Of a stretch of 64,000 nt of DNA, positions 10,274 to 22,500 are shown piece after piece. This DNA comes from Pipra filicauda (lineage: Eukaryota > Chordata > Aves > Passeriformes > Pipridae). Each line of letters starts with the position of its first letter. Positions within the stretch are counted from its first letter, which is position 1. Position numbers and translations under genes: made by a program. The notes beneath the pieces were generated by a model. The model did no database searches, had not been told where the DNA came from, and was given only the letters and a program-made list of their open reading frames with translations. The stretch is taken from NCBI RefSeq assembly GCF_003945595.2, contig NW_024104521.1, positions 62,001 to 126,000 of the forward strand, given 5' to 3'.

Positions 10274-11065
10274 GAACTGGAACAAGACAGCTGCTATGGT
10301 TGGACAGTAACACTGACCCCGTGCAAGCCCAGGCTCACAGCGCTGGCAGAAGGGGAGGCCACAGTGACAGGCCATGTACACATGTGTAGGATGGGACACA
10401 ACAGCACCTGCTTCACCAGCAGGACTAGGATGGATATCAACTGGGGGAAGTACGTGGCAGACACAGACCTCCAGGCAACAGGCTCCCTCCCTCACCCTTG
10501 TCTGAAGGCAATAAGTTAAAGCAGGGGCTGGCAGAGCTGGGCCCAGAGTCGCGAGTACTGCCCTGGGGTGCTGTACCACAGGCACCAGAACACAACCCTT
10601 CCAGTGGCACCCCGGTCCCTGTGCCATGCACCCACAAGGGGACGAGGTACCCACCTTGGTCACTGCCTGCACTGCACTCGCCTCACTGCTCCCAGTAGGA
10701 CTAAATCAAGTGACAAAACTACCATAACCGGGTGACACGAGCTGCCAGGGAAGCAAAGCAAAGGAAGAGCCTGGCACGGCGAGGGATCACTCGGCCCGCC
10801 CCCCTGCAGACGGGATCTGAGGGCTGGGACTTTAGCGTGGAGAGGTGTATGGGTGCTGCCTGGCAGAGCCAGGGCTCCCTTTAACACTAGACCTCCACTC
10901 ACACAGCCCTCACCCCTGGCCCCCAGGCTGTCTGCAGAAGGGAGCCGGGTCTGAGGGAATGGGCCTAATCCTCGGCAGCTCCAAGTTCCTACAACTGTGG
11001 GGGGTGTGAACAGAGGGGTTGGGGATGCCAGGGGGCTCTACTACATGCTGGCCTGCTGCCTGCCC

Positions 11066-12804
11066 TCACTTCTTAACCTTGCCCTGAGCAGCAACAGCCT
11101 CCATGGCCTTGCGCACGGTCTCCTCATCCCCCAGGAACTTCATGGGCTTGACAGGTTTCAGGTTCTTGTCCAGCTCGTAGACGATGGGGATGCCAGTGGG
11201 CAGGTTCAGCTCCATGATGGCCTCCTCCGACATGCCTGTGAATACAGCAGCGCCGTCACTCCTGGCCCTGCCCGCGGTGCCAGCTGGGGAAGCAGGGGGA
11301 TCCCCATGATGCCTCTGCAGGGCTGACCTACCTTCCAGGTGCTTGACAATCCCACGCAGGCTATTGCCGTGGGCAGCAATAAGGACTCGCTTGCCCTCTT
11401 TGATCTGTGGGGCAATTTCCTCATTCCAGAACGGCAGAGCCCGGGCAATGGTGTCCTTCAGGCTCTCGCATGTCGGCAGCTGGTCCTCCGTCAGGTCGGC
11501 GTAGCGACGGTCCTGGGAGAACAGCCACACTCACGCTGCAGCCCAGTGCAGGAAGATGGTGGCAAGGCTTTTGTCCCTCCCCCAAATTCTCCACCTGTAG
11601 GATCTGCTACATGTAAGTGAAGCCAGGCTTGGAAATAAGAAAACCTTTGATGTCTGGAGTTACAACGAACCACAGTCAGGGCCGTGAACCCCTTCATGGG
11701 GAAAGTCACACCTTGGTTGTTCTGGATGAAAAGACCAGATCAAACATCTGTGAATAGGTCATGGCACTAATGATTAATAGAGGTATTATCTTCTCTGCTT
11801 TGGATCTGTTCATGCAATGCCCAGGTGTTCAACTCCCCAAGGAGGGAGCAGGACAAACTCATCCCAAATCCAACCACCACCACACACAACAGACCCACTA
11901 CTGCAGCAGAAACAGAGGAGACCCCATAGAGGAAGCCAGGCCACCATAATGCAGGTGACTTTTAGGAGCCTCCCTGAAAAGCATAAAGAGCAATGAGTCT
12001 TACCTTTGCAATGGTGCTGTAGAAAGGGTGGTCAGACTGCATGGGAGGCGGAGGGATGTCGTAGGAGCGCCTCCAGATCTTCACCTGCGCCTCGCCATGC
12101 TTCGCTGCTGTCTCAGCCTTGTTCAAACCCGTGAGAGCCCCGTAGTGCCTCTCGTTCAGACGCCAGGTCCGGATAACGGGCACCCACATCTGATCAATGG
12201 CATCCAGGACGGTCCAGAGGGTACGGATGGCCCGTTTCTGCACCGAAGTGAAGCAGATGTCGAACTCGTAGCCGGCATCTAGAAAAGACAGGGGAAGGCG
12301 GGGTGGGGGGAAGACCGGGGAGGCGAGTGCCGGGCCTTACGCAACCGGTCAAAGGCCAAGGGCGGTGGCCTCGCCGCGCCGGTACCGGACGCACCCTCGC
12401 CCTCATAGGAACCGGCGGCGGTCAGGACGCGACCAGCACCGGAGAACTAACACACTGCGGTACCGGCGGCTCTCCCCGTGGTACCAAAACGCCAACCTCG
12501 CACTGGAGGCCATTCCCGGGCATCGGAGAGCCTCAGACCCGCCCCATTACGTTCGAGGCGGTCGCACCAGTCCGCAACGCACCCCTCCCTCACCTCCGCG
12601 ATTCCCGCCTCGGCTGACTCCCCCTCCCTCCTTCCCCCTCTCCTTTCACCGGTCACCGGTACCTCGGAGGGCTTCACCGCCGCGCCGCGCCTCTTGCTGC
12701 CCGGCGGGGCTGAGGTCGGCGTCGTACCAGCCGCTGAAGCGGTTCTCGAGGTTCCAGGCGCTCTCGCCGTGGCGGACGAGGACGAGCCGGTACGCGGCGG
12801 CCAT
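11066..12804 (-). CDS. PGAM1: PGAM1, phosphoglycerate mutase 1, complete
   Basis: PGAM1 is the cofactor-dependent phosphoglycerate mutase of glycolysis, interconverting 3- and 2-phosphoglycerate through a phosphohistidine in the cytosol. Exons in transcript order are 12804-12663, 12278-12004, 11512-11332 and 11235-11066, giving 768 bases and 255 residues; all phases agree. The catalytic [10 protein letters not shown] near the start carries the phosphohistidine (His12 here, His11 in the usual numbering), [14 protein letters not shown] carries the acid residue, and [10 protein letters not shown] carries the second active-site histidine. The protein is one residue longer than the 254 usual for the family because the N terminus reads MAAAYRL. 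Intact introns show it is the functional parent gene, not a retrocopy. It shares a divergent promoter with RRP12, as in human. Confidence 0.97.
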
Positions 12805-13560
12805 GGCGGGCTGAGGGACCGGCGCACGTTGCTCCTCGCGCCGCTGCCACGCGCGAATGACGCCCCCGCGCTGCCCTGCCCCGCCCCGCGCGGTGCCGCG
12901 GGGGGGAGCGCATGCGCAGAGCGGGTGCCGGTCGGAGGCGCACGTAGCACATGGCGCGGCCGCGAAGGGCGGTGCGACCTTCAGGGCGTGACGTCACCGT
13001 GACGTAATGTACGTTCGGTAATGCGTAACGTGTCGCGGCCGCTCGTCCGCGGCTACGGGCGTGCTCTGGACGGTTCCACAGAAGCGCGGCCCCGGCACGA
13101 GGGTGTCTGACAGGCTCTTGCCGGCGGCTGCCCCCGCGCCCGGCAGGTCTCCCATCCCAGCCCCGTCACCGCCCCCCGCCCGCCCCGCTGGGAGGTGGTT
13201 TGCCCTTAGGGCTGCCCTCACTCAAGATGGTGGCAGGCGCCGGAAGCGGAAGGGGCGGGAAGGGAGCGGGCGCACGTGGAACCGGGCCCAGCATGGCGCG
13301 GAGCGGGCGGCTCCGCTCGGGGGCCGCGGCCAAGCTCAAGCGGTGGCGGAAGGGCCACAGCAGCGACTGCAACCCCGAGACCCGTCAGCACCGCTTGGCC
13401 GCCCGGAGCCGCTTCTACAGCCGGCCCGCGGGTGAGCACAGGGGCGGGCGGGGCGACAGGGCCCCGGGGCGGGGAGCTCCCCACCTGTGCCCGGCTCTCC
13501 CCGGCGGCATGCAGAGGCGCGGGGGGGCTGCGGGGTGAGCATGGGGTCCTTCGAGAGGCG
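12330..13560. promoter_or_regulatory. CpG-island divergent promoter of PGAM1 (left) and RRP12 (right)
   Basis: The two start codons are 488 bases apart in CpG-rich DNA. Recognisable sites are a palindromic NRF1 site GCGCATGCGC (12908-12917), a full CRE TGACGTCA (12989-12996) with a second TGACGTAA (13000-13007), a YY1-type CAAGATGGTGGC (13223-13234), an ETS core CCGGAAG (13240-13246) and an E-box CACGTG (13273-13278) 15 bases before the RRP12 ATG. The sites are direct sequence matches; their use is inferred. Confidence 0.82.
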
Positions 13561-16500
13561 GAGCGGGGAGCGGAGGGCCCAGAGGCGCTGACAGTTCCGG
13601 GGGAGGCGGAGGCAGCAAACCGGAGAGGAGGACACAAGTGTGTTCTCGTTACCGTAACCGTGGCGCCGGGCCTGAGGAGCGGAACGGGGCACCGTATGCT
13701 GTAGCGCCTGTCACTCTAAGAGGCTCCCCAAAGCTCCTGGCCACACCTGTAAGTGTTGGTGTGGCGTCTAGTGCGGTGAGTGACGTGACTTCCATTCATG
13801 ATGGGGAAAGCAAGCCAAAATCTGCCCGGCTCTACGAGAGCCCTGGCTGCTGCTGGCCAAGATCTTTCTCCTACACATGAAGAAACAAGTCTTGCAACAT
13901 GTACTATCCTCTTGCAGCTGGCTGCATGAGGAACATGCAGTGTGTTTCTGGCTTGTCTGATTGCCATGGCTCCACGTGAAAGATGTGTAGGGCAGAGTAC
14001 GAGAAGCACCTCAGCATTAAAGCCTTGGCACACCAGGACATATTTGTGTAGATATGATGCTCTCCTCCATCACAGGAGGCGGCTGGACTGTGCTCTGGTT
14101 TGTTTTCACAGGAACGAGAAGCTCTTTCTAATTATTACTGTGCTTTATCCCACTGGGGTGAAGGAGCACCAGTGTCTCACGTGCTGGAGATGAGCTCTAG
14201 CCAAGCCAGTCTGCCTGGGAGGAGAGAGGAGGGGAGCATGGGGGGTTCAGGATGGGTGTGGAGCAACATGACTTTGGAGGTCTGACATGTCTCACCCCCA
14301 CAGAGAAAAGCAACTTAACGGTGGATGCGGTGAAGCTGCACAATGAGCTGCAGTCGGGGTCCCTGCGCCTGGGGCGGGCAAGCGACAGCGCTCAGCTCCA
14401 CATGGAGGGGGATGACACTGCAGAGGTGGCCACGGAGAAGTCCTCTGGCACCTTCCTGAGTGGGCTGAGCGACTGTACCAACGTCACCTTCAGCAAGGTG
14501 CAGCGCTTCTGGGAGTCCAACTCCGCCGCTCACAAAGAGGTAGGGGCAGGGGCTGGGCTGGGGAAGGGGGTGTCTGGTAAGGGTGGCCCCCTGGATGTGA
14601 GGCCGAAGAGCACTGACCTGCTGCGGTTGCTTCTCGCAGATCTGCGCCGTGCTGGCGGCTGTGACAGAGGTGATCCGCTCCCGCGGGGGCAGGGAGAGCG
14701 AGACCGAGTACTTTGCCGCACTGGTGAGTGATGGCCATGGGGAGGAGGCATGGGGGGAGCTGCTGTTGGCAGCAAGGGGTGGGCTCTCAGGAAGGTTGGT
14801 GGAGGAAGGTTCTATGCTGGTAACCAAGGCCCCAAGTGTCTTTCTTCAGCAGAGATGCTGTTTGGCTGCTCCTGGTTTCTCTGCCCCCTCCCCGAGGGTT
14901 GGCCTGATGTGAATCATCAATCCCCCTTGCTTACCCATCTTCTGTTCCCAGATGACCACACTGGAGGCAGTGGAGTCCCCTGAGTCACTGTCTGCTGTCG
15001 CCTACCTGCTTAACCTTGTCCTAAAGCGGTGAGTGGCTGACAGAGGAGTGGGGAGAGCTACAGACCCCATCTTGAAAGAGGGACTGGTGCTGTCTTCCCT
15101 TCCAGGCTGGGGAAAGGACCCAACCAGGGCAAGCTGGTGATGCAGTTCTCTATGTAACTGCCACCAGCTGTCTGCTCCTCACCCCACTAACATGCCTTCT
15201 TTTCCTGGCAGGGTCCCAAGCCCTGTTCTTATTAAAAAGTTCTCAGACGCCTCAAAAGCCTTCATGAGTATTGTGTCCTCACAGGCCTGCAGCAGCTCTA
15301 CCTCTGCTCTACGTTGGGTGAGTAGCCAAGGGGTAGCCAGCTGTGTCAGCTCTGCCCAGAGTCTGCTGAGAGCTGGGGTCAAGGCTGCTGCTGTAGGGTG
15401 GTGCCGGATGCTCAGCTTGAGGGCCTTGCAGTGAGCAGGGGTTTCTCTGTGGAGTGATGCTAACACCCCTGCTGCTGTCTTGTCATAGGTTCTCTCTTGC
15501 CTGGCCACGCTGCTGCGGAAGCAGGACCTGGCAGCCTGGAGCTACCCTGTCACCCTCCAGGTCTATCATGGCTTGCTGAGTTTCTGTGTCCATACTAAGC
15601 CCAAGGTGAGCACCCAGTGCCCCTGGCAGAAGATGACACTGCTTTTGGATCATGTTTCTGGGGCTGGCTCTGCCTCCCAGGTCTATATCCTCTACTCACC
15701 TGGGTTCTTCTTCCCCCAGGTGCGGAAAGCAGCACAGTATGGTGTGTGCTCTGTTCTGAGGGGCAGCGAGTTCATGTTTGGCGATGCAGCCCCTGAGAAT
15801 CACCCCGCGGCACCCTCCACTGCCAAGTTCTGTGTGCAGGAGATTGAAAAAGCTGGAGGTGTGGGGCACTGGAGCTTGGGGTTTGCAGCTGAGTTTGGGG
15901 GACTCTGCCACTGTGGTAGAATAAGGACTTGAAGGGAAGAGGGGAGGGTGCAGCATCCTGGATTGCTGGGGAGTGTCTGAGACACCTCTGGGGCATCTAA
16001 AGTGTTTTGAAGGGTCCTCAGCTATTCAGTTGTCACCTCTGCTCCTCTCAGGAGTCAGGGGAGTGTTCACCCTGGCTCTGTGAGTCAGCCCCAGCGCTGT
16101 CACAGGGGCTTTGCCATGGGATGCCACAGGCTCAGAGGTTGCTCTGCTCCCGCAGGTACCAAGGAGGCCACCACTACCCTGCATGTCCTTGCCCTGTTGC
16201 GGGACATACTGCCCTGCTTCCCTGCGGCCATGGTCAAGACCTGCTGTGAGACCTTGCTCCGTGTCATGACCCTCAGCCATGTGGTGAGTATTGCTGCTGC
16301 AGGGATAGCAAGGGCAGACCGTTTCCTCATTGGCTGCACTCTGGAAGGAATCAAACTCCCTTGGCTGCCCACTGGGATTGTGGAAATGCAGGATGCAAAC
16401 ACGGAGGAGCCCAGGGCAGCTGGTATTTGCTGGCCTGACTGCTGTGGAAGAGAGAGGCTGTGTACATGGGTCATAGTTACAGCAGTGCTGGGTTTCCCAG

Positions 16501-19500
16501 GGCAGAGCCTGCTTTGGAGTGGGGGGACAGTGGATGCAAAGCAGAGGCCCTCTCCTGACATCATGTCCTTTGCAGCTGGTGACAGCGTGTGCCATGCAAG
16601 CCTTCCACAGCCTCTTCAGCGCCCAGGCCAGCGTGGCCTGCCTGCCGGCCGAGCTAAACGCCCAGATCATCACCGTGAGTGTGGAGTGGCAGTGTGAGGG
16701 GGGACAGAACTGGCAGTGCCATGCCACCCACCCCATCTTCTGCTTCCCCAGGCCCTCTATGACTACGTGCCCAGCACAAATGACCTGCAGCCACTGCTGA
16801 CCTGGCTGTCCACCATGGAGCGGGCACACATCAACCTGGGCAGGTGCGGGCAGGGGCCATGGCTGGGCAGGGGGAGAGGCAGCTGCTTGGTCTCTCACCT
16901 GCCCTGTCTCTCCTCTCTAGGCTGCAGAAGGACCTGTGCTGGGCTCACCTGCCCCGGCTCTTCTCTGCTGCCATGAACTGCTTCCTCTCCTCACACTCCC
17001 AGGTGGTGTCAGCAGCGGCACAGACCCTGGAGGTACCACATGCAGGCACCTCTGCTTATTTTGCTGCCCTGTATCTTGTGGGGGGCTCTGCTGAGGGGTT
17101 TGGGAGTGGTGTGCCCCTCTGTGTCTGCTGGGCTGAGGGCTCCATGGTCCACGGCTGTCCCATTCTCCCTGTTTGTCCTTGCAGATCCTCCTGAGTGAGT
17201 GTATTGCTCCCCACATGGAGGACCTAGGCACTGTCTCTGCATCTGCCCCAGCCCCTGCTGCCTACTTGTGCAAGATGTTCAAGTGAGGAGCGATGGTGTG
17301 GGAGGGGCTGTCCCCATGAGATTGGCTGAGCTCTGACCAGTATCTGCCTGGTCCCCAATGGGGTCTGGCAGGCCTGGTGGGCACCCTGATCACTACCAGC
17401 ATGACCGTCTGCTCTCTTCTCCCCAGATCAGTGGAAGAAGGGCTGACATACCGTTTCCACGCAGCGTGGGACGAGGTGCTGCGGGTGCTGGAGGTCTTCT
17501 TCGAGACGTGTGGGAAGCAGTGCCATCCCATCATGAGAAAGGTGAGCCAGTCTGGGAGAGCACAGACTCATTCACAGAGGCAGGGTGGGGTGGCTGCACT
17601 GCTGTCCAGGCTGTGTTGCCCCCTCCAGGTGTGGAGCAGGGCTGTGCTAGTGCCTGCTGTCCTGCCCGTATGTGGACAGAGCTTACACAGTTCTGGGACT
17701 CAGCACAGGGACGTGCAGGGCAGTTGGCACCCCTGGGAAGACATAGTGAGTGACACATGCCAGACCTGCTCCCATGGCTCCTCTGAGACTGTCCTGCCCT
17801 GTCCCGGCAGTGTCTCCGGTCGCTGTGTGACCTGCGTCTCTCCCCACACTTTCCCTACACCGCTGAAGTGGACCAGGCAGTGGGGGCTGCGGTGAGCACC
17901 ATGGGCCCTGAGGTGCTGCTGGAAGCCGTGCCCGTGGAGATTGACGGCAAGGAGTGAGTATAGTCACAGGGTAGCAATTTTGCAGCTGTTCATTACGTTC
18001 CTGTTCAGTCCTCATGCAGTGCTGGAGGTGTTTGGCTGCCGAGCCTACCTGTGCCCAGCTTTGGGGCTGGGTGGAAGTGCCCAGTGTCCAGGGGCTGATG
18101 CCAGCAGTGCCCTGTGCCTCACCCATGCCTTCGCTCCCCAGGGAGACGCTGGATTTCCCCCGCAGCTGGCTCCTGCCGGTGCTGCGGGACTATGTGCAGG
18201 GAACGCGGCTCGGCTTCTTCACCAGCTACTTCTTGCCCTTGGCAGCTGCCCTGAAAAACAGAGGTGAGCAGAGTGGCACACCCAGCAGGCCAGGGTGTTC
18301 TGTGGGACCTCCCTTCCCTTCCCTGGAGTGTAGTAGGGCTTTGCAACATCTGCTATTCCGCTCATCTCTCCTTCTTTTCTGTAGCCCAGGAGTTTACACA
18401 GGCTGGGAAGAGTGTGGAGGCCAAGCTCTACGACACGTTGCAGTGGCAGGTAACAACGAGTGCCCAGGGAGCACTGCTATGATGTACCCATGCCAGGCTG
18501 GGTAGCTGTGACTTGGTGAAGACTGCTGGTCTCCCGCCTTTGCCTTCCAGGTCTGGACTCTGCTGCCTGGCTTCTGCACCCACCCCACAGATGTGCTGGG
18601 GGCCTTCAAGGGGCTGGCCCGCACCCTGGGCATGGCTATCAGCGAGCGCCCAGACCTACGCCCCACCGTGTGCCAGGCCTTGCGCACCCTCATCCACAAA
18701 GGCTGCGAGACAGGTTGGGGGGAGATGAACCCTCCTGGTGGGTCCCTGTGCCCTGCAGTGACGCAGAGAAGGGATATGCTGATCTATACCTCCCTGTCAT
18801 CCTCTCCCTAGATGCGGAGCGGGCAGAAGTGGGTCGCTTTGCCAAAAATTTCCTGCCCATCCTGTTCAACGTGTACAGCCAGCCTGAGGAGGATGGGGGC
18901 AGCAGTGCTCAGCGCCGCTCCGTGCTGGACACTGTCCGTGCTTACCTGACCATTACCGACCCCCAGGTGAGGGGGCCCTCGGACAGTGGGACAAGCTGTG
19001 CTGGCTCGAGCCAGCATCTCCAAGCCAGATCCAGTCTGGTAGGGCTTATTGGAAAGGACAGAAAGAAAAACACTGAGCAGAGAGCAGTCCTTCCTGCCAT
19101 TATGGGAAGGGAGCCCTTTCCAGCCGGAGGTCTGGGTTTTCCCAATTTTGCAGTCACATCTGGTGCATCATGTACAAATTCTGATGCAATTTATCCATCT
19201 CTTTTTGGACCCGCTGATGCTTCTTGTCTCCACAAAATCCTGTGGCAAGATGTCTGTCTGGTAGGTTGCAAACTCTTGTAAAAGCACTTTCTTTGGTCAG
19301 TTCTGATCCTGCTCTGTGTGCCTGCCCTGCAGATGGTGTGTGGGTTTCTGGAGAAAGCCAGTGCGAAGCTGACCAGTCCTGAGAGCTCTGAGTTTGCCAG
19401 GTAACGCCCAGGGGCTGATGCTAAAGGGTAAAACTGCTGGCATGCTCCTGGTGAGCAGAGCTAGGACACTGTCCTGTGTGGGCTTTGCCACTCTTGTGCG

Positions 19501-22500
19501 TTTGATGAGACTCAGAGCCAGAGTCCCAGATTGGTCGGGCAGTGTTAGTGATGCCAGAGTTAATCACCTGCGTGTCCTCGTCTGCTGCAGACTCTCCATC
19601 CTGGATCTGGTAGTGGCAATGGCACCCTACGCTGATGAGCAGTCCCTGGACTCCCTGTACCGCACCATCCAGCCTTCCCTCCAGGTCAGTTGGCCCCCAG
19701 CCCTGACAGGTGCAGGGGGTGCGGTGGGGAACCTTCTGCTTGCTGCCAGCTTGGACTCACTTTTTGTGGGGCTGAACAGCTGCCAGTCTCTGCTGGGTGG
19801 CGTGGGGTACTGCAGGGGTCCCTTCAGACACTGTGGTGAGGGGCTGCCTTTACAGTGGGAGCGTGTTGGCTGTCCCTGCAGAGCAAAGAGCGCAGCGTGC
19901 AGAAGAAGGCATACCGTGTGCTGGAGGAGGTGTGCGCCGCTCCCCATGCTCCCTGCCAGGCCTTTGTCCGCTCCCATCTGCAGGACCTGCAGACAGCACT
20001 GCTGGACTCGCTCAAGAGCGCAGCATCCCCAGCCAAGAGAGTGAGAGCAAGGGCTGCAGCGGTGGAGATCAGCCTCTGCTGGGAGGGAGGGGATGGAGTG
20101 GATGGTAGGGGTAGCCATGTGTGTGTCCCTGGGTGTAACGGTGCTGGGCTGTTTCTTTCCCCAGCCCCGGCTGAAATGCCTGTTCCACATCGTGAAGCAG
20201 CTTTCTGCAGAGCACGAGCCTTTTGTCACTGCCCTTGTCCCAGAGGTGAGCATGGTCCTTGGAAGCACCCAACTGTTTCTGGCTGTGGTGGTGGCAGTAG
20301 TGGTGTGACGTGCCTGTGTGCCTGCAGGTCATCCTATGCACCAAGGAGGTCTCGGTGGGGGCCCGCAAGAATGCCTTCATGCTGCTTGTGGAGATGGGGC
20401 ATGCATTCATCCGCTTTGGGCCCAACCCTGAAGGTGAGCTCCTGTTCCACTTGCTCAGCCCCACGGCTGCTCTGGCCCCAGGGGTATCAGACCCATGCCC
20501 AGCATCCCACTGAAATGGTCCAGGGATGCTGCTGGTCACGGAGTGAATCGAAGCTTGAGTCATCCCCCTCTTGCAGAGGCCATGCAGCGGTTCCTGCTCC
20601 TGATCTACGTGGGGCTCACTGGCTCAGTCACCATGATCAGCTGCACCGTGCTGGCATTGACCCGCCTGTTCTTTGAGTTCAAAGGTGAGCAGGGGGCTGG
20701 GGGGACGAGGCAGAGCACTCTGGCAAAGGCAGGTGCTGGAAGGAGGCCAGCTGTGGCTGAGTCCCACCATGGTTGCAGATCACCTGGAGTTCAGTGTGGT
20801 GGAGCAGCTCCTGCAGAACATCTGCTTGCTGCTGGCCTCCCGCACACGGGATGTGGTGAAGGCGGCCCTGGGCTTCCTCAAGGTCACACTACTGCTGGTG
20901 GACACCAAGCTGCTGGCCAAGCATGTGCAGGCAATGGTGAGATCCCATATAGGGTGCCTTGAGGAGGGTGGCAGGGCAGAGCTGGGGCTGCCCTGGGCAG
21001 CTGGGGGCATCTCCAGCTGCACCCTGCTTCTGCTTGGGAACCAAGGGAACAACCTTGATCTCAGTGGCTGAGATGGCAGTGGGGAGGTTTCTCTCCTGAA
21101 TGCTGGCATGAACATGTCAGTGAACTTCTGTGAACCAGCCCTGCCAAGCAGGGAGACCCTGCCTGGAGTGTGCATGGGGCAATGGCAGCAGGGTGAGCAA
21201 GGTGGCCATGCAGGTGAAGGGTGGGAGGCTGAGTGCCCAAGGCAAGAGTGCTTGGGTCTTGAGGGTCTCTGTCCTGGCAGCTGGAGGCCGTGGGGAACCT
21301 TTCAGATGACATGAGACGCCACTTTCGTATGAAGCTGCGAAACCTCTTTATCAAGTTCATCCGCAAGTTCGGGTAAGCTGGGGTCTCCTGGGGTGGTGAG
21401 GAAGCTCTCTGGGAAGCGATGCAGGAGGAGGTGGGTGCTCACTGCTCTCTGTGTGCCCCTCAGCTTCGAGCTGGTGAAGGGGCTGCTGCCACCTGAGTAC
21501 CATAAGGTGCTGGTGAACATCCGCAAGGCAGAAGCCCGGAACCGCAAGCAGCGCGCCCTGAAGCGGGCGGCTGCAGATACGGATGAGGAGGAGGCACCAC
21601 CAGCACAGCCCAGAGGAGACAGGTGAAGATGGGCTGGGGTGAAGAAGGAGCAGCCTTCACAGAGGGCTTGGTGCTGGATCTCCTCAGCTGGTGCCTCTAG
21701 AGATGCTGGAGACATCTCTGAGGCTGCTGTGTGTTGCGGGGCAGGCTGCACCCCTGGGCTTGTTCTGTTTCCATCATCCTCTCTGTGTTTTGACAGCATG
21801 GAGGAGATCCTGGCTGACTCGGAGGATGAGGAGGAGGAAGAGGAGGAACGGCATCGAAGTAAGGAGCGGAGGAAGCAAGCACGGCACAAGGGCCAGGCCT
21901 GGCTGAAGGAAGGGGAAGAGGATGAGCCCCTCAACTTCCTGGACCCCAATGTGTCCCAGCGGGTGCTGGGTAAGGAGTGAAGCTTCTAACAGAGCTTGGG
22001 TGGGATAGATGGGGCAGGGGCTGATGTGATGCACAGGGGTCCTGGGGGTACAGCTGCCCCCAGGAGTGGGTTCTTCCCCAGGCCCTGACCCCTCCCTCTG
22101 TGAGCAGCCACCAAACCAGGCCCCAAGCAGTCCAGAGGAGTGAGCCACGACTTCCAGATGTCTGAGGACGGACGCCTGATCATCCATGAAGAGGAGGAGG
22201 AGATGGATGATGATGAAGCCAAAGGTACTGCCTGGGCTGTCAGGGGCTACACTAGACTTGTTCTGGACTTCTGAATGGTTTTCTTCCTGCCATCTGCATG
22301 TGAGATTTTGAGGGCATGTCACACCCAGTGGCTCTCCTTTGGGCCACTGCCCAGGAGAGACAGCCCCCTCCATCATCAGGAGCGGGTTGGAGGGGTCACG
22401 GCCACCAGTACTGATTTAGTAGGGGACCCTGCTACTGCAACCCCCTCCAGGGGCTGGCATGGTACTGGGGCTCTCCCAGATACCAGGTCAGTGCCCGTAT

